Below, piece after piece: positions 48,654 through 60,266 of a DNA stretch of 64,000 bases. The stretch covers positions 145,627,152 to 145,691,151 of the forward strand of contig OZ026515.1 of assembly GCA_964019695.1 (NCBI GenBank). Direction: 5' to 3'. A model generated the notes under the pieces. It had not been told where the DNA came from. It saw only the letters and a program-made list of their open reading frames with translations, and made no database searches. Each line of letters begins with the position of its first letter. Positions within the stretch are counted from its first letter, which is position 1. The stretch is from Loripinus fragilis (taxonomy: Eukaryota; Mollusca; Bivalvia; Lucinida; Lucinidae). The position numbers and the translations under genes are program-made.

Positions 48654-50769
48654 GATACTTTGTGACCTTGGCATTGACGATCAGATATGAATTATTGATC
48701 CATTTTGGTTTAATTACTGCCAATAGTAGATACTTTACTCTCTTTATCCATATTATTTATTTTCTGATCGTCTTCTACAATTCTTACCAATATTGGTCCA
48801 AAATCTAGTTTTTCTCCATTTTTGAAGGTATAGATTTGGTAAACTTGACCATTGGATTTTAATTCTTGATCCAAGCTGGTTTGTTGTCAACAGTGGATAC
48901 ATCAATCTCTCTATCCATATTATTTATTTTCTTATCATCTTCTACAATGCATACCAAAATTGGTTTTAATTTGCTACAAATCCATTTTTTTCTACAATTT
49001 CTAAAATAGAGATTTTGTGACCTTGACCTTAAGATCTAAATGATTGATCCATTTTTGTTTAGCTGTTAATAGAAGATACATGATTCTCTATAACCATAAT
49101 ATTAATTTTCTTATCATCTTCTGCAACACTACCAATATTGGTCCAAATTAACTAAAAATTCCTGTTTTCGCCCATTCTTTAAAAAACAGATTTTGTGACC
49201 TTGACCTTAATATTTTTATTCTGTGTCCATTCTGGTTTGCTGTCAATAGAAGAAACATTATCACCTATTGCCATATTATTTATTTTCTAACCATTTTCTG
49301 CAATTCTTACCAAAATTGGTTCAAACTAGCTGAAAATCCATGTTTTTCTAAAATTTTGAAAATAGAGATTTTGAGACCTTGATATTGACCTTCAGATTTA
49401 AATTAGTGATCCATTTTAGTTTTGTTATATATAGAATATACGTAATTTGCTTTAACCATAGTATCAATTTTCTTATCGTCTTCTGCAATACATACCAGTA
49501 TTGGTTCAAATTAGCTAGAAATTCCTGTTTTCACCCAATTTCGAAAACATAGATTATGTGGCCTTGACCTTCAGATTTTAATTCTTGATACATTCTGGGT
49601 TTGCTGTCAATATTATATACATTATCCTCTATTACCATATTTTTATCATAGTCTGAATTACTTACCAAAATTGGTTAAAATTAGCTGAAAATCCATGTTT
49701 TTCTACAATTACGAAAATATAGATTATTTGACCTTGACATTGACATTCAATTGCTGATTTATTTTGGTTTTTCTGTCAATAGAATAAATATGATTCTCTA
49801 TAACCATATCATTAATTTTATTTATCATCTTCTGCAATACTTACCAATATTGATTCAAACCCGCTTAAAGGCATGCTTTCTCCATTTTTTTTTGAAGACC
49901 TTGACCTTGACCTTCAGATTTGAATTCTTGATCCATTTTGGTTTTGCTTGTCAATAATAGAAACATTTTGCTTTAAAATCATATTACTTAATTTACTTAT
50001 CATCTTCTGCATTACTTGCTAAAATTGGTTCTAATTAGCTGAAACTCCCTGTTTTTTACATTTTTGAAAATAGAGATTTTATGACCTTGATCTTCATATT
50101 TTATTTTCACCATCCAGTTAATTTTTGCTTTCAATAGCTTATATGTTGCTCTGAGTAAGCATGCTAATGGTTTTCTTGAGGACCGTTGCAAAAAGCTCAT
50201 GACAACAGCCTAATATGTAAAATTTTGCAATTTTCACATAATTAGCATTTTGCCAATTTTCCCTATTTTTGGGCCCCATGTCTAGAGCCTGTATAAGATA
50301 ATGGTTAAATCTATGTATCATTCTAGCGTTCCAACTAAGTAAATCATAATCACATACAACACTTGCATTAAAAATGATATAATGACAAGAAAACAGCAGA
50401 ACAATTTGGCAGGTTTGGCAATTTTTCCTGTCAATTTCTGCGCCAATTTGACAGGATCAAATAATCTTCGTTTCCATGGTATTGAAATACAAATGGTAGA
50501 ATCGAAGAATAGTACACATGTTCTGTAGGTTTGGGGTGACATCTGACATGTACACAAATTTTATGAAAACCCTACACATAGCGTGGCCAACATTCTTTTA
50601 TTCTTATAGAGAATCCATGTTAAGTTTTAAAAGTTTTAACCAAGCTTCACAGGAATTTTCTGCAAAAAGAGCTAAAAAACTAATCTGATCTATCATCATG
50701 ACCGCCAGTAGGCATAACTTATCACTGTAAGGAAAATTTTAAAAGTATTTCTGTCTGAAACCGATGATC

Positions 50770-51260
50770 AAACATTACAATATTTTGGCAGAAATGGTCG
50801 CTGGGTTACTTTCTACAAACATAGCTGAACGTCAATGGGCGTGGTCAGTATCCCTTATGTACCCAAATAAGAAATTTTTAACGTCTGCTCTAAATCCAGA
50901 GGTCAGTCTTGAAAAAAATATCAGACATGGTCACTTAGTGACCTTCAACAAAACAGCAAACACGAATTCGATCCGTCAGAAACATGGCCGTCAGCCTCCC
51001 ATGGGTCTTTACCAGTTTCCTTTATAAACAAAACATAAAACGCCTCTGAAATCGATGGCCAGGATTGAAAACAATTTGGCAGAAATTAACACTAGGTGAC
51101 CTACCAAAAATAGCTAACGAGGGAGCATGACTTGTTTCTCTTATATACCACTAAAACTATAAACCAACCGCCAGAAATATTAACACTTATGCAGGAATGT
51201 TCGTTTGGTGACCCTCTACAAAATTAAATAAAAGCATGTCCATCAGGGGGCGTGGTCTTT
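50770..51260. repeat. Degenerate ~190-bp tandem repeat
   Basis: GCAGAAATGGTCGCTGGGTT, GCAGAAATTAACACTAGGTG and GCAGGAATGTTCGTTTGGTG start three related units. It accounts for an 87-codon open frame here. Confidence 0.7.
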
Positions 51261-51659
51261 TATGATTAAGAAAACTTTCTTCTTCTACTCTGAAATGGCT
51301 GATAAGAATTCTTCTTCTACTTCTAATAGCTAAAACGAAAATGATGTTAAAAATATGCCACCAGGGATTGTATTTACATATATTAGAAACTTCAAACAAG
51401 GCCCAGGTAAGCCATCTTGGGCCTTTTGCACTTCTGATTTTTCAAATACAAATAACAGAGTATCAACATATCACGTCCGTTGTGAAGAGAGCGACGAGGC
51501 GAAATGATCTTGTCTTTGTCTGCACTGTCTACCATTTTCCAATTTTGGACGCTATGTTAAAAGTGGTTATGGCCAGGGAATGCCACAACCAGAGACCAGC
51601 ACATGGCAACAAAATGAAGAGACATTAAAAAACAGGCAAATAAAGACAGACGCCTATAG

Positions 51660-51803
51660 GATCTTACATGAGTGATCATGTTTTATTGAATTTATTAAAC
51701 AAGTTGAGGAAAAGAGATAAAATGCGAGGCTTGTCGAGCATTTTATCTCTTTTTCGCAACGAGTTTATTAAATTCAATAATACAGGAGCACGAATGTTAG
51801 ATT
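51660..51803. repeat. Foldback element, ~65-bp arms
   Basis: GATCTTACATGAGTGATCAT...GAGATAAAATGC at the left pairs with GCATTTTATCTCTTTTTCGC onward at the right; 12-bp loop. Related copies at 22258-22396 and, degenerate, 4596-4677. Confidence 0.85.
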
Positions 51804-52083
51804 CTATTTATCATACGACATTAACATTACTTTGAAATCTCATTTCTGGCGTAAAAACCTTATAATTTTGCTGCAAGGTTGTTATGGACGTAATGACGTT
51901 TCCTGTAAACCTGTAAACAAACCACTAGTGGTTCATCGACTTTATTGCATCGCGTTATTTCACTCCCAGACCGCGACGTTATATGATAATTTAGAATAAA
52001 GCAAACAGCTCTTAAGCAGCACAAAATGAAGCAAAACAACAAGCAACTTATAACTTGAACATTTCTTGTACTTCAACAACAGC

Positions 52084-52432
52084 AGAATCTAGGGCGAAGA
52101 TTTGGTACCAGTAAAATGCATTTAAGCCCCCCGGTGGCTGAGGCTGCTGGCCGTTCTAAGGCGGTGGTTCTGTTGTTGTTGACTTTTTGTTTATTGTTAC
52201 TCCCTCCCATTGTGGGAATCTGTAATAGTTCTATGTTTTGTTGTACCTTACTTTATGTCCATTCTTGCATTGCAATCATCTTGATGGGGAAAAGAGAGCT
52301 GATTGCTTTGCTTAATTTGTCTTCCTGGTGTCTCGTGGTGGTTGAGCGGCTCTTCCTCGCGGTGCTACGGGGTTGTCTGCGGTTTGTGATTGTGGTATTT
52401 CCTGATCATACTCACTTACTATTTTTACAACG
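52084..52432 (+). mobile_element. SINE-like family B, copy 3
   Basis: Starts AGAATCTAGGGCGAAGATTT; GGTGGCTGAGGCTGCTGGCC and TTCTAAGGCGGTGGTTCTGT head; ends TTCCTGATCATACTCACTTA. Ends ~175 bases before TRIM-like exon 3. Confidence 0.7.
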
Positions 52433-52606
52433 ACAAAATCGTTGTCGTATAACGGACATCATTCGTAGCCACTGGAGAACCAAACAGATTGCAATGGCCC
52501 AATCTTTGCTCTAGTTTGGTTGGTCCTTTCATCCGTCTGGCTTTCAACTTTTGTATTTACGTGTATATCCGTGATGAATAATAATCACCTTTGCTATCTG
52601 TTTCAG

Positions 52607-52708
52607 ATAAAACACACGCTAAGAAAAGAAGAAATTCAGCAAGAAATTGTATCTATGTTGGATATGTTGATTGAAATGAAAACAGAAGTAATGCAGTCAT
52701 TGGATGAG
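52607..52708 (+). CDS. TRIM-like protein exon 3 (coiled coil)
   Basis: Exon of exactly 34 codons, phase 0 at both ends, acceptor CTATCTGTTTCAG and donor GATGAG|GTATTC. It encodes residues 467-500, beginning IKHTLRKEEIQQEIVSMLDM and ending MQSLDE: charged, helix-forming and continuing the coiled coil. It sits between a SINE-like repeat copy (52084-52432) and a palindromic repeat cluster (52.8-53.3 kb), so it is a small island in repeat DNA. The following intron is 10 kb. Confidence 0.85.
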
Positions 52709-52992
52709 GTATTCTGTGTTTCGCTTTAATTGGGATTTTTTCAAACATATTTTCCTATTATTATATAACTACGAAAAAAGACTGAATTCCATTGGCTTAG
52801 AGCGCTCACGTGGCCAGTCAATATATAGTCATATTCACTGGCTTGCGCGCGCTTGCCAGTGTATATTAGTTACTAAAAATAGACTCCTTGCTGTTTTTTC
52901 CGTTCTGGTTCTGCTTTTCTAAAGCGTGGCTAATAATCATATCATAGATGCTGATAACGCAACAAATCACGCACTGGAGCTGATCTTTTTCG

Positions 52993-53295
52993 ATTTTAAT
53001 TCACAATAAACGGCGAAAACAAGTTTGAAGTCTTCAGCTTCTTCCAACTTTCCGCCTTTGCACTGAAGAACTCCCGCCAATACTTAGACCACGTCGCATA
53101 CGTTTACATGTATTTGTAACGTCTTTCAAGCGTAAAAACAACGTTACACCGTCTAACGCCATGAATGACGTCATTTACCAGTAACAAATGACGTCAGCTA
53201 TCGCACATTTTCCCTGCGCTTTCAAAGCTGTGAATTATTGTTTGGCATATCACACTTATTTTATCATTGGCTCTGCATGCGAAGTGTGTTAGAAT
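52993..53295. mobile_element. ATTCTAACACAC TIR element, copy 2
   Basis: Right end AAGTGTGTTAGAAT is intact; left end is degenerate (TTTTAATTCACAATAAACG). 303 bp, with TGACGTCA near 53165 and 53190 and the GGCTCTGCATGCGAAGTGTG right flank shared with copy 1. Just downstream of TRIM-like exon 3. Confidence 0.75.
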
Positions 53296-53487
53296 TCTTG
53301 TTTGTAAATGTTGAATGATGACACTCATGCACAACATATATGCAATAGTAAAAGGGTGGTCTTATTTAGGGTTGCACTGTTTCTGCTAAATGCTTGTCTG
53401 TCCCAAAACTTGTATATAAGTTCAGTATTTTTTTCCAGGTGCAATAATACCTGTACATCTTTCTCTCAATGTTATATAATAAAACAG

Positions 53488-53622
53488 TTATTGACTAATG
53501 AGGCATTGGATATGATGTGATATCGACCAGAGAATACCAATATTGACCTCGGCTTCGCCTCGGTCAATATTGGTATTATCTGGTCGATATCACATCATAT
53601 CCAATGCCTCATTAGTCAATAA
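53488..53622. repeat. Near-perfect 61-bp-arm hairpin
   Basis: TTATTGACTAATGAGGCATT through TACCAATATTGACC, 13-base centre with GGCTTCGCC, then the complement with only occasional mismatches. In TRIM intron 3. Confidence 0.93.
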
Positions 53623-53714
53623 TTGTATAATGTAGGATGCTTATAATAAGTTGAGTACCCAGCCCTTTTGTTTTAAATAAGAAGTGATCAAATCAGTTAT
53701 CTGGACCTAATTTA

Positions 53715-54420
53715 AGAGAATAAGTTAAAACGCAAACATCAGGAATCGATACAATCAAATACCACTCCTGACCCAGGACACCACATGGGAAAGTGACAAA
53801 AGAAACATTAAATACAAGAGAGCCAAGATGTTAGCCCTTTCCAACAGGTGACCACAAGGCTGCAATGAACAGACAAAAGACTCATGGCAAACACGAAACA
53901 CAAACAACAAAAAGGATCCACAAACAAAGCACCTCCGTGGAACGGTCAGTAAATTATTTTTACTCGAGGGCTTAAACTAGTTTTATGGTACCAACATCAC
54001 CCTTATTAGAGATGTGGATCAAGACAAATATATGTTTTGTTCACATGAAAGATCCCTAACTTATCGATGCAACATCTGGTAGTAATTAGAGAGTAAGTGA
54101 CACCACATAGGAGAGCCAAGAGGTCAGCCCTTTCCCAGCAGGTGACCACAAGGTACATATAAACAGACGCGCACAAATGCGTAGCAAACACAAGACAGAA
54201 AAAAATTAAGATCAACAAAAGAAGTACTGCCATGGAACTGTCAGTAAAATATTTTATTGGAGGGCTTAATCGAGATATGAAAAGGAGATAAAACAAAGAT
54301 AAGGACTCAACAGTATATGACACTGAATACCAGTGTAAACAAATCCATTAGTTAAATCCTGGTTGGCCCAACTACAGACACAACATCAGGCTCTAACCCT
54401 CTCATCTATAGACAATTCTT
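53715..54420 (-). mobile_element. RT retroelement tail with internal duplication
   Basis: Contains the tail motif run twice: GTCAGCCCTTTCCCAGCAGG-type sequence near 53830 and again near 54123, with AACGGTCAGTAA-like motifs near 53941 and 54237. Either two nested insertions or an internal duplication. Confidence 0.65.
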
Positions 54421-54563
54421 ATAATGAGAAACTATTTTAATAAATTGCGCTGGAAATTATTAGAACCAACACAAGAGTCCACTTTGGACCAAAAAACTTT
54501 GAAAATGTTGTGGTGGATATTGTTTTTGGCTTGACGGGTCCAGTATTTTTTTTAAATTATGTA

Positions 54564-55271
54564 TACACATCGTCAAAAATTAAGCACCACCCAAACATTT
54601 TTTCAATAACGGTTTCCATGTATGATTTTCTTAAAAAGAACAATAATTTGTAAAATATTGTTACCAAGGTATTTCCTTGGTCTGTCAAGCCTGTCAGAAT
54701 GCCATGTGCCACTTTTGTTAAAGTTATACAGTGTTTTGTATGCACCAACCCCTATTTTGGGGATATGCCCTTTAAAAGGCCATAGCGGACCCCAAAATAA
54801 TTCCTTTGAATTTGTATAAACACAAAAATAAAATTGACCTTTCTTTCAGACTATATTTGCCAAAAACTTCTGCCGAACTCTATGTTACTTTCCAGTTCCA
54901 GAGATAGTTAATCACATGCTTATAATTTTGCGTTTTCACCAAATAACATGCCATTCTTTACACCCCCATATCTTGTGTTCTATCAGAGATACTCATCTGA
55001 AATTAAGAGACATAACGTATTTTTGGTTTTGTAATATTATGACACTAACAATTTTTATTTCGTAGTTGTAAGAAAATTTCACTTGGGACATTTTTAAGGG
55101 TAAGTGTGCATTTGCCATGCCTAGTCGTTAACCTTAATGCCAATCGAATCGAAATTTGCTGTAAATTGTCACCACTTCATCTAATATAACAAGTGTAAAT
55201 TCATATTTAGAAAGTTTTACTGCATTTTCTTGAAAAATATTTAGGCGGTGCTTAACTCTTGACGACGTGTA
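54564..55271. mobile_element. Mariner-type MITE, 708 bp, in TRIM intron 3
   Basis: TA duplicates at 54562 and 55272. Left end TACACATCGTCAAAAATTAA, right end reversed TACACGTCGTCAAGAGTTAA; similarity continues through AAGCACC(A/G)CC for ~45 bases. No transposase frame. Confidence 0.82.
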
Positions 55272-55400
55272 TATCCAAGGCGGTGCTTCTTTTGTCTTTT
55301 TGGTTATTTTTGGTTCATGTTTGTCTTTGGTATGCTGTCCTGTGTGTTCCTTGCAGCCTTGTGATCACCTGCTGGGAAAGGGCTGACCTTTTGTGTGATG
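55265..55400 (+). mobile_element. Short RT retroelement tail fragment, plus orientation
   Basis: GGCGGTGCTTCTTTTGTC through CACCTGCTGGGAAAGGGCTG matches the reverse complement of the tail. It begins right at the end of a mariner-type MITE. Confidence 0.55.
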
Positions 55401-55549
55401 TTTTAGCTACCCTGAGCTGAAGGCTTCCTAGCTTATAGGATTTGACAGGAGCCTGCATCCGTCCATCCATCAGTCCGTGCATGTGTCTATCCATCCACTT
55501 TTTCAACATGAATATCTCTGAGACCAACAGGTCGATCGTAATCAAATTT

Positions 55550-58270
55550 CATCAGGATCATTATTGGGAAAGGGGATTGGCTGCATTAGGTTTTGGGTCA
55601 GATCAGATATGAACTCTGCTTTCCATGGCAACAGATAGCTCCCATAGGGTTATAATGGGGAAAATCTTGTGACCACTCTAGCTCCTTTATTTTTGATTGT
55701 TTCTTTTTTTATTCTTGCAGGTAACGAGGACATGTATTAAATCTGGAATGAGTTGAAATTCAGCAATATCTCACAAGGGATTTAGGCGTTAGCTGCCCTT
55801 GAGTATCTGGAAAAATTCCCATAGACTTATAATGGGAGAAATATTGTGACCCTGTGACTAGTGCCTTCATTTTTGGATAGATCTGCTTCATTCTTGCAGA
55901 TAAAAAGACGAACCATTAAAGCTTGGATGAGTTTGGATTTCGGCGAGATTTGGTTACCGACTACGGAGTTAGCTGCCCTTGAGCGTCTAAAAATCAATGA
56001 ATAATGTTGTGAATACTCTAGCTCCTTCATTTTTGATTGGATCTTCTTTATTCCTGCATGTAACTATAACGTCTTGGATGGGGTCGAAATTTGGCCAGAC
56101 TTGAACTTGGACAGCAGAGTTCGCTGCCTTTGAGCATTTGGAAAAATCCTCATAGACTTATAATGGGAGAAATGTTGTATCCACTCAAGTGCCTTCATTT
56201 TTAGATGGCTGTTCTTCATTCTTGCAGGTAACAAGGACAATAATAAAATCTTGGATGAGTTTGAATTTTGGCAAGATTACATCACCCACTTCAGAGTTAG
56301 CTGCCCTTGAGCATCTGTAAAACAATGAATAATGTTGTGACCACTCTAGCGCCTTTAATTTTGATTGAATCTTCTTCATTCAAGCAGGTAACAAGGAAAA
56401 CCATAGAATCTTGAATAAGTTTGAATTTCGTCAAGATCCCATCTTTAACTACTCATGATCAATTAGCTGTCCTTGAGCGTCTGAAAAATCAATGAATAAT
56501 GTTGTGACCACCAGACCTGACCTGGGGTAATCGTAATTAGTAATTGTAATAATCTGTAATTAAATACAATTTTAAAGTATTCATATGTAATTGTAATCAT
56601 GTATGGACTCAAAAACATGTAATGTAATTGCAATCATTACTGAAGATATTTTAGCTGTAATTATAATTACTTTCAAATACTTTTCAAATACATTTGGCTA
56701 TTCACTTAAAAAATCTGGTCATCACTAGAAATTAACTGACGAGTGATGACTAATGGTATTAGTCTAGTTCACATGATTATATTGACTTTTGTGGACAATG
56801 AATTAATCAACAATTTTATTCAGATGTTTGAGATAAATGTGCATTGTGTATAAAAAATAAAAATCTGATTGATTTGTTTTTACAAAATTAAAACAATTTT
56901 TAAAATACTGCAATAGATGTAAATGGTACAACTTACTTTTTTCTCCTAACATTCACTCTGACAGCATTTTTGTTTTATTTCTCCTTTCATTTGTGCTGGA
57001 TTTGAGAGACAGAATTAGTTCTCTTCATGTTGACACGCTTAGCTGATTTCACAGGTCAAATCCAGACCATAAAACAATACTTTTTAAAGGTGTTTAAATC
57101 TTTTGTTATTTTGAATATAGCTAGCTCATGTAAAATAGGACTAACAACCCTCTATATAGCTACCTGAGTATGCGTGCAAGCTGTATTAAGATTATGACAC
57201 AAACTGACGTACAAAACAATTTCCATTTTAATGTACTTTATTAATCTATCTTATTATGTGGCATGCTCATCATCCATAAAGTATGCAGGCAGATCTGATA
57301 CATGTATGATGTATCAAAAATTTCAAACAATATTGGTATGAACTGTGCATTGTGAATTATATATATATATTAAATTTTAAAACGTCATATATAGTTATTT
57401 TACATTTATTAAAGAAACAACAGTATAGAACATGGCAGCTGCAAAGACTCTACTTTCTTTATAACTTTAAAAAAGAGTCCCATATTGCAGTACAATTTTA
57501 TACAAAAACTTCAAAGTAATTATTTGATTACATTTCTAAAGTTATTGTAATTGTAATCATTACTTTTCTACAGATCCTGTAATTGTAATGTAATTGTAAT
57601 TATTGATCAGTGAAAGTAACTGTAATGTATTAGAAAACTTTTCAATGTATTTGGCCCCAGGTCTGGTGACCACTCTAGGCCTTTATTTTTATTAGATCTT
57701 CATTCTTGCAGCTATCAAGGGCAACCATAAAAGCTTGATTGAGTTTGAGTTTCTGCAAGATTCCATCACCTATTATGGAGTTAGCTGTACTTGAGTGTCT
57801 TACAAATCAATAGATAAAGTTGCGACCATAATGACGCCTTCATTTTATATTGGAACTTCATTCTTGCTGGTAACAAGGAAATGCATAAAAGCTTGGAAGA
57901 GTTTGTAATTTCAAGCATACAACCATAAAAGCTTGTATGAGTTTGATTTTTGGCCACACCGGACTACCACCTACAGAGTTAGCTGCCCTTGAGCGTCTAA
58001 AATATAGCAGTATAATGTGACTTTTCTGACGCTTTCATTTTTCATTTGATCTTCATTCTTGTAGGTAACCAGGACATACATAAAAGCATGGATGAGTTTG
58101 AATTTTGGTCAGATCACATCAATGACTACGGAGTTAGCTGCCCTTGAGCATCTGAAAATTATAGTTTTATCAGGTTTCCTCTGCAATTTTTGTTCAGATC
58201 TTTTTAATACTTGCAGATAACAAGAACTGGCATATTATCTTGAGTGTTTGAATTTTTTCCTGATCACTTT
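55550..58270. repeat. Degenerate ~165-bp tandem array
   Basis: TTAGCTGCCCTTGAGCATCT and CTTCATTCTTGCAGGTAAC recur about every 160-175 bases; split by hAT-type element 1. TRIM intron 3. Confidence 0.88.
56512..57665. mobile_element. hAT-type non-autonomous element 1 with 8-bp TSD
   Basis: Exact 8-bp target duplication GTGACCAC at 56504-56511 and 57666-57673. Ends CAGACCTGACCTGGGGTAAT and (reverse complement of the right end) CAGACCTGGGGCCAAAT. Subterminal regions are full of TAATTGTAAT motifs. No transposase frame. 8-bp TSDs and CAG..TTGGGG-type ends are hAT hallmarks. Inserted in a unit of the ~165-bp array. Confidence 0.88.
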
Positions 58271-58369
58271 TTAAAGTTCAGTAATCTGCCTTTGAGCATC
58301 ATAAATGATGGTGTCTCCAAAAGTTATGCTGGCTCCCAGGCGAGCGATCATTGCCCATTGGGCTACTTG

Positions 58370-58470
58370 TTTTTTTTTTGTCACTTTACCATATGGTGTC
58401 TTTAGTCTGATGTGGCGGTACATGATTGTATCGAATCCTGATCTTTGTCTTCCTTTTTTCTTTGTATATC
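58370..58470 (+). mobile_element. Short RT retroelement tail terminus, plus orientation
   Basis: GATTGTATCGAATCCTGATC and TTTGTCTTCCTTTTTTCTTT match the tail terminus. It lies between the ~165-bp array and the TIR element at 58563. Confidence 0.5.
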
Positions 58471-58592
58471 CATCTGTCCTTACATACTTCGGTCTGTCCA
58501 TCTAACTCTTTTATACCAACGATATATTTGGGACAATGCATGGTAGGATATTGAAATAATATATTCTAACACACCTCGCCTATAGAGTCAAT

Positions 58593-59303
58593 CAGAGTTG
58601 GGGTAATTAAAATTGTAATTGTAATTAATTGTAATTTAATTACATTTTCTAAAGTAATTGTATGTAATTGTAATTAAGACATTTCTTTAATTACAGTAAT
58701 TGAATGTAATTAATTACTTGGTCAAAAATAAGAATAATTAACAATTACTTTCAATTACTTTTTTAATTACTTTTCAGATCAGTTATCATATGAAATTCAG
58801 TTACCTTTAGAAGATTATTATAGATATTTAAAATGCTGCTAAATGGTTCTTGGTATTTGTAAATGCATATAGCATTTGCTTTACTCAATATATAAAAAGT
58901 TGAGCACAACATGGAACAAATGAGAATTGGAACTTGTCATGCTAGTATAGACATAAAATAGCATTTAACAATTTTACCACAGACACAGACTGTATGTAAC
59001 CTCTACTATTTTGAATGCAGCTTTTTTTGCAAATTATATTTTCTTTGTTCATCTGCCTATAAAAGATATGGCTTTGTGACAATCAACATTTAATAGTTAA
59101 GTCACCAAAACAAAACAAAAACAAAGAAGGTGTGAAAATCTCAACAATTATTTGTACTCAGACAATAGACTAGTGAATTGACTCAATGAAGGCTATTTGT
59201 TAAATTTTCACACCTAGGATCAACACACTCATATGCTAAGGTGCATGACCCAATCTATCCACTACATTATTTTAAATCCTTAAACTGTTTATTTACAATC
59301 TTC

Positions 59304-59362
<59 letters not shown>

Positions 59363-59373
59363 TAAAAATAACA

Positions 59374-59415
<42 letters not shown>

Positions 59416-60266
59416 TGTGATTCAGAAAATTAGATTGGATTTCGCTACTTCAGTGAACCTGGAGCCTATCATTGTTGATATAATAACAAAAAAGACAAAA
59501 AGAAAATAAGTTAGATGTTCCAGTTGGGACCGAACTAGCAATGCCAGCATTTCACACACAAGTTATATTTAGTTCATCACTATCTGATATTTCTTTTTGT
59601 ACTTTTTTTTAGCCAACTGTAATGTCTCATAGGGCCACACAGATTTCTTATCAACACTTTTTGAGAACAGTTATTCTCTGGCATATAAGCTAGTTTTACA
59701 AAATCATTTCCATGGTTTATCTTCCACAATTGTAAGACTTTTGTCAGACAATTGTGTATTCCTGAACTTTGTTCTGCGGTTAACAGCTAGTTTTTTGTTA
59801 CGTAACATCAGCAATTTACAAATGACCCTCCCCCCTACCCAAAAAAGAAAAAGAAAAAAATATATTAAAAATGATAATTTCTGTATTTTCTCATGTCAGC
59901 AACCATAGAAAACAACAACTGAATTTGTACATTCCATTTCTTTAAATCTGCATTCACTTGACAATAATAGTCCTAAAAATAAAATCAATCTAATAGACAT
60001 ATATTGATTTAGAATGCCAAGGTTACTCAGACTTTTTAAGGCGTTTTAACTCATTTCATATATCTCTGAAATTAAAATTTGATGAAGCTATCTAAGTGGC
60101 AGTGAAATGTAATTGTAAAGTAATTAATTACATTTGGCAAAGTAATTGTATGTAATTAATTACTTTGCTCAATAACCATGTAATTGTAATTGTAATTTAA
60201 TTGAACAATTTCCAATGTAATTGTAAGTAATTAATTACTTTTTCAAAGTAATTGACCCCAAGTCTG
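58593..60266. mobile_element. hAT-type non-autonomous element 2 with 8-bp TSD
   Basis: Exact 8-bp target duplication GAGTCAAT at 58585-58592 and 60267-60274. Ends CAGAGTTGGGGTAATT and (right end reversed) CAGACTTGGGGTCAATT, with TGTAATTGTAATTA subterminal repeats like element 1. Contains an (ATA/TAA)n microsatellite. No transposase frame. It is inserted inside a copy of the ATTCTAACACAC TIR family. Confidence 0.88.
59305..59414. repeat. (TAA)n microsatellite
   Basis: About 110 bases of nearly pure ATA/TAA trinucleotide repeat with a short AAAATAAAAATAACAG interruption in the middle, inside hAT-type element 2. Confidence 0.97.

Larger units (their letters stand above)
46130..50150. repeat. 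Degenerate ~180-bp tandem array, opposite orientation
   Basis: GTGACCTTGACCTTCAGATT-like motifs recur about every 175-190 bases (46501, 46688, 46866, 47040, 47434, 48661, 49017, 49195, 49374, 49560, 49733 and onward), each unit with TCATCTTCTGCAATACTTAC. The reverse complement resembles the 40.4-41.9 kb array. Interrupted by a SINE, a retroelement tail and family B. Confidence 0.88.

Noticed and set aside
46130..50150. CRISPR-like reading of regularly spaced repeats
   Set aside because: Units are ~180 bp, highly diverged throughout and without constant repeat/variable spacer structure; the context is an animal intron.
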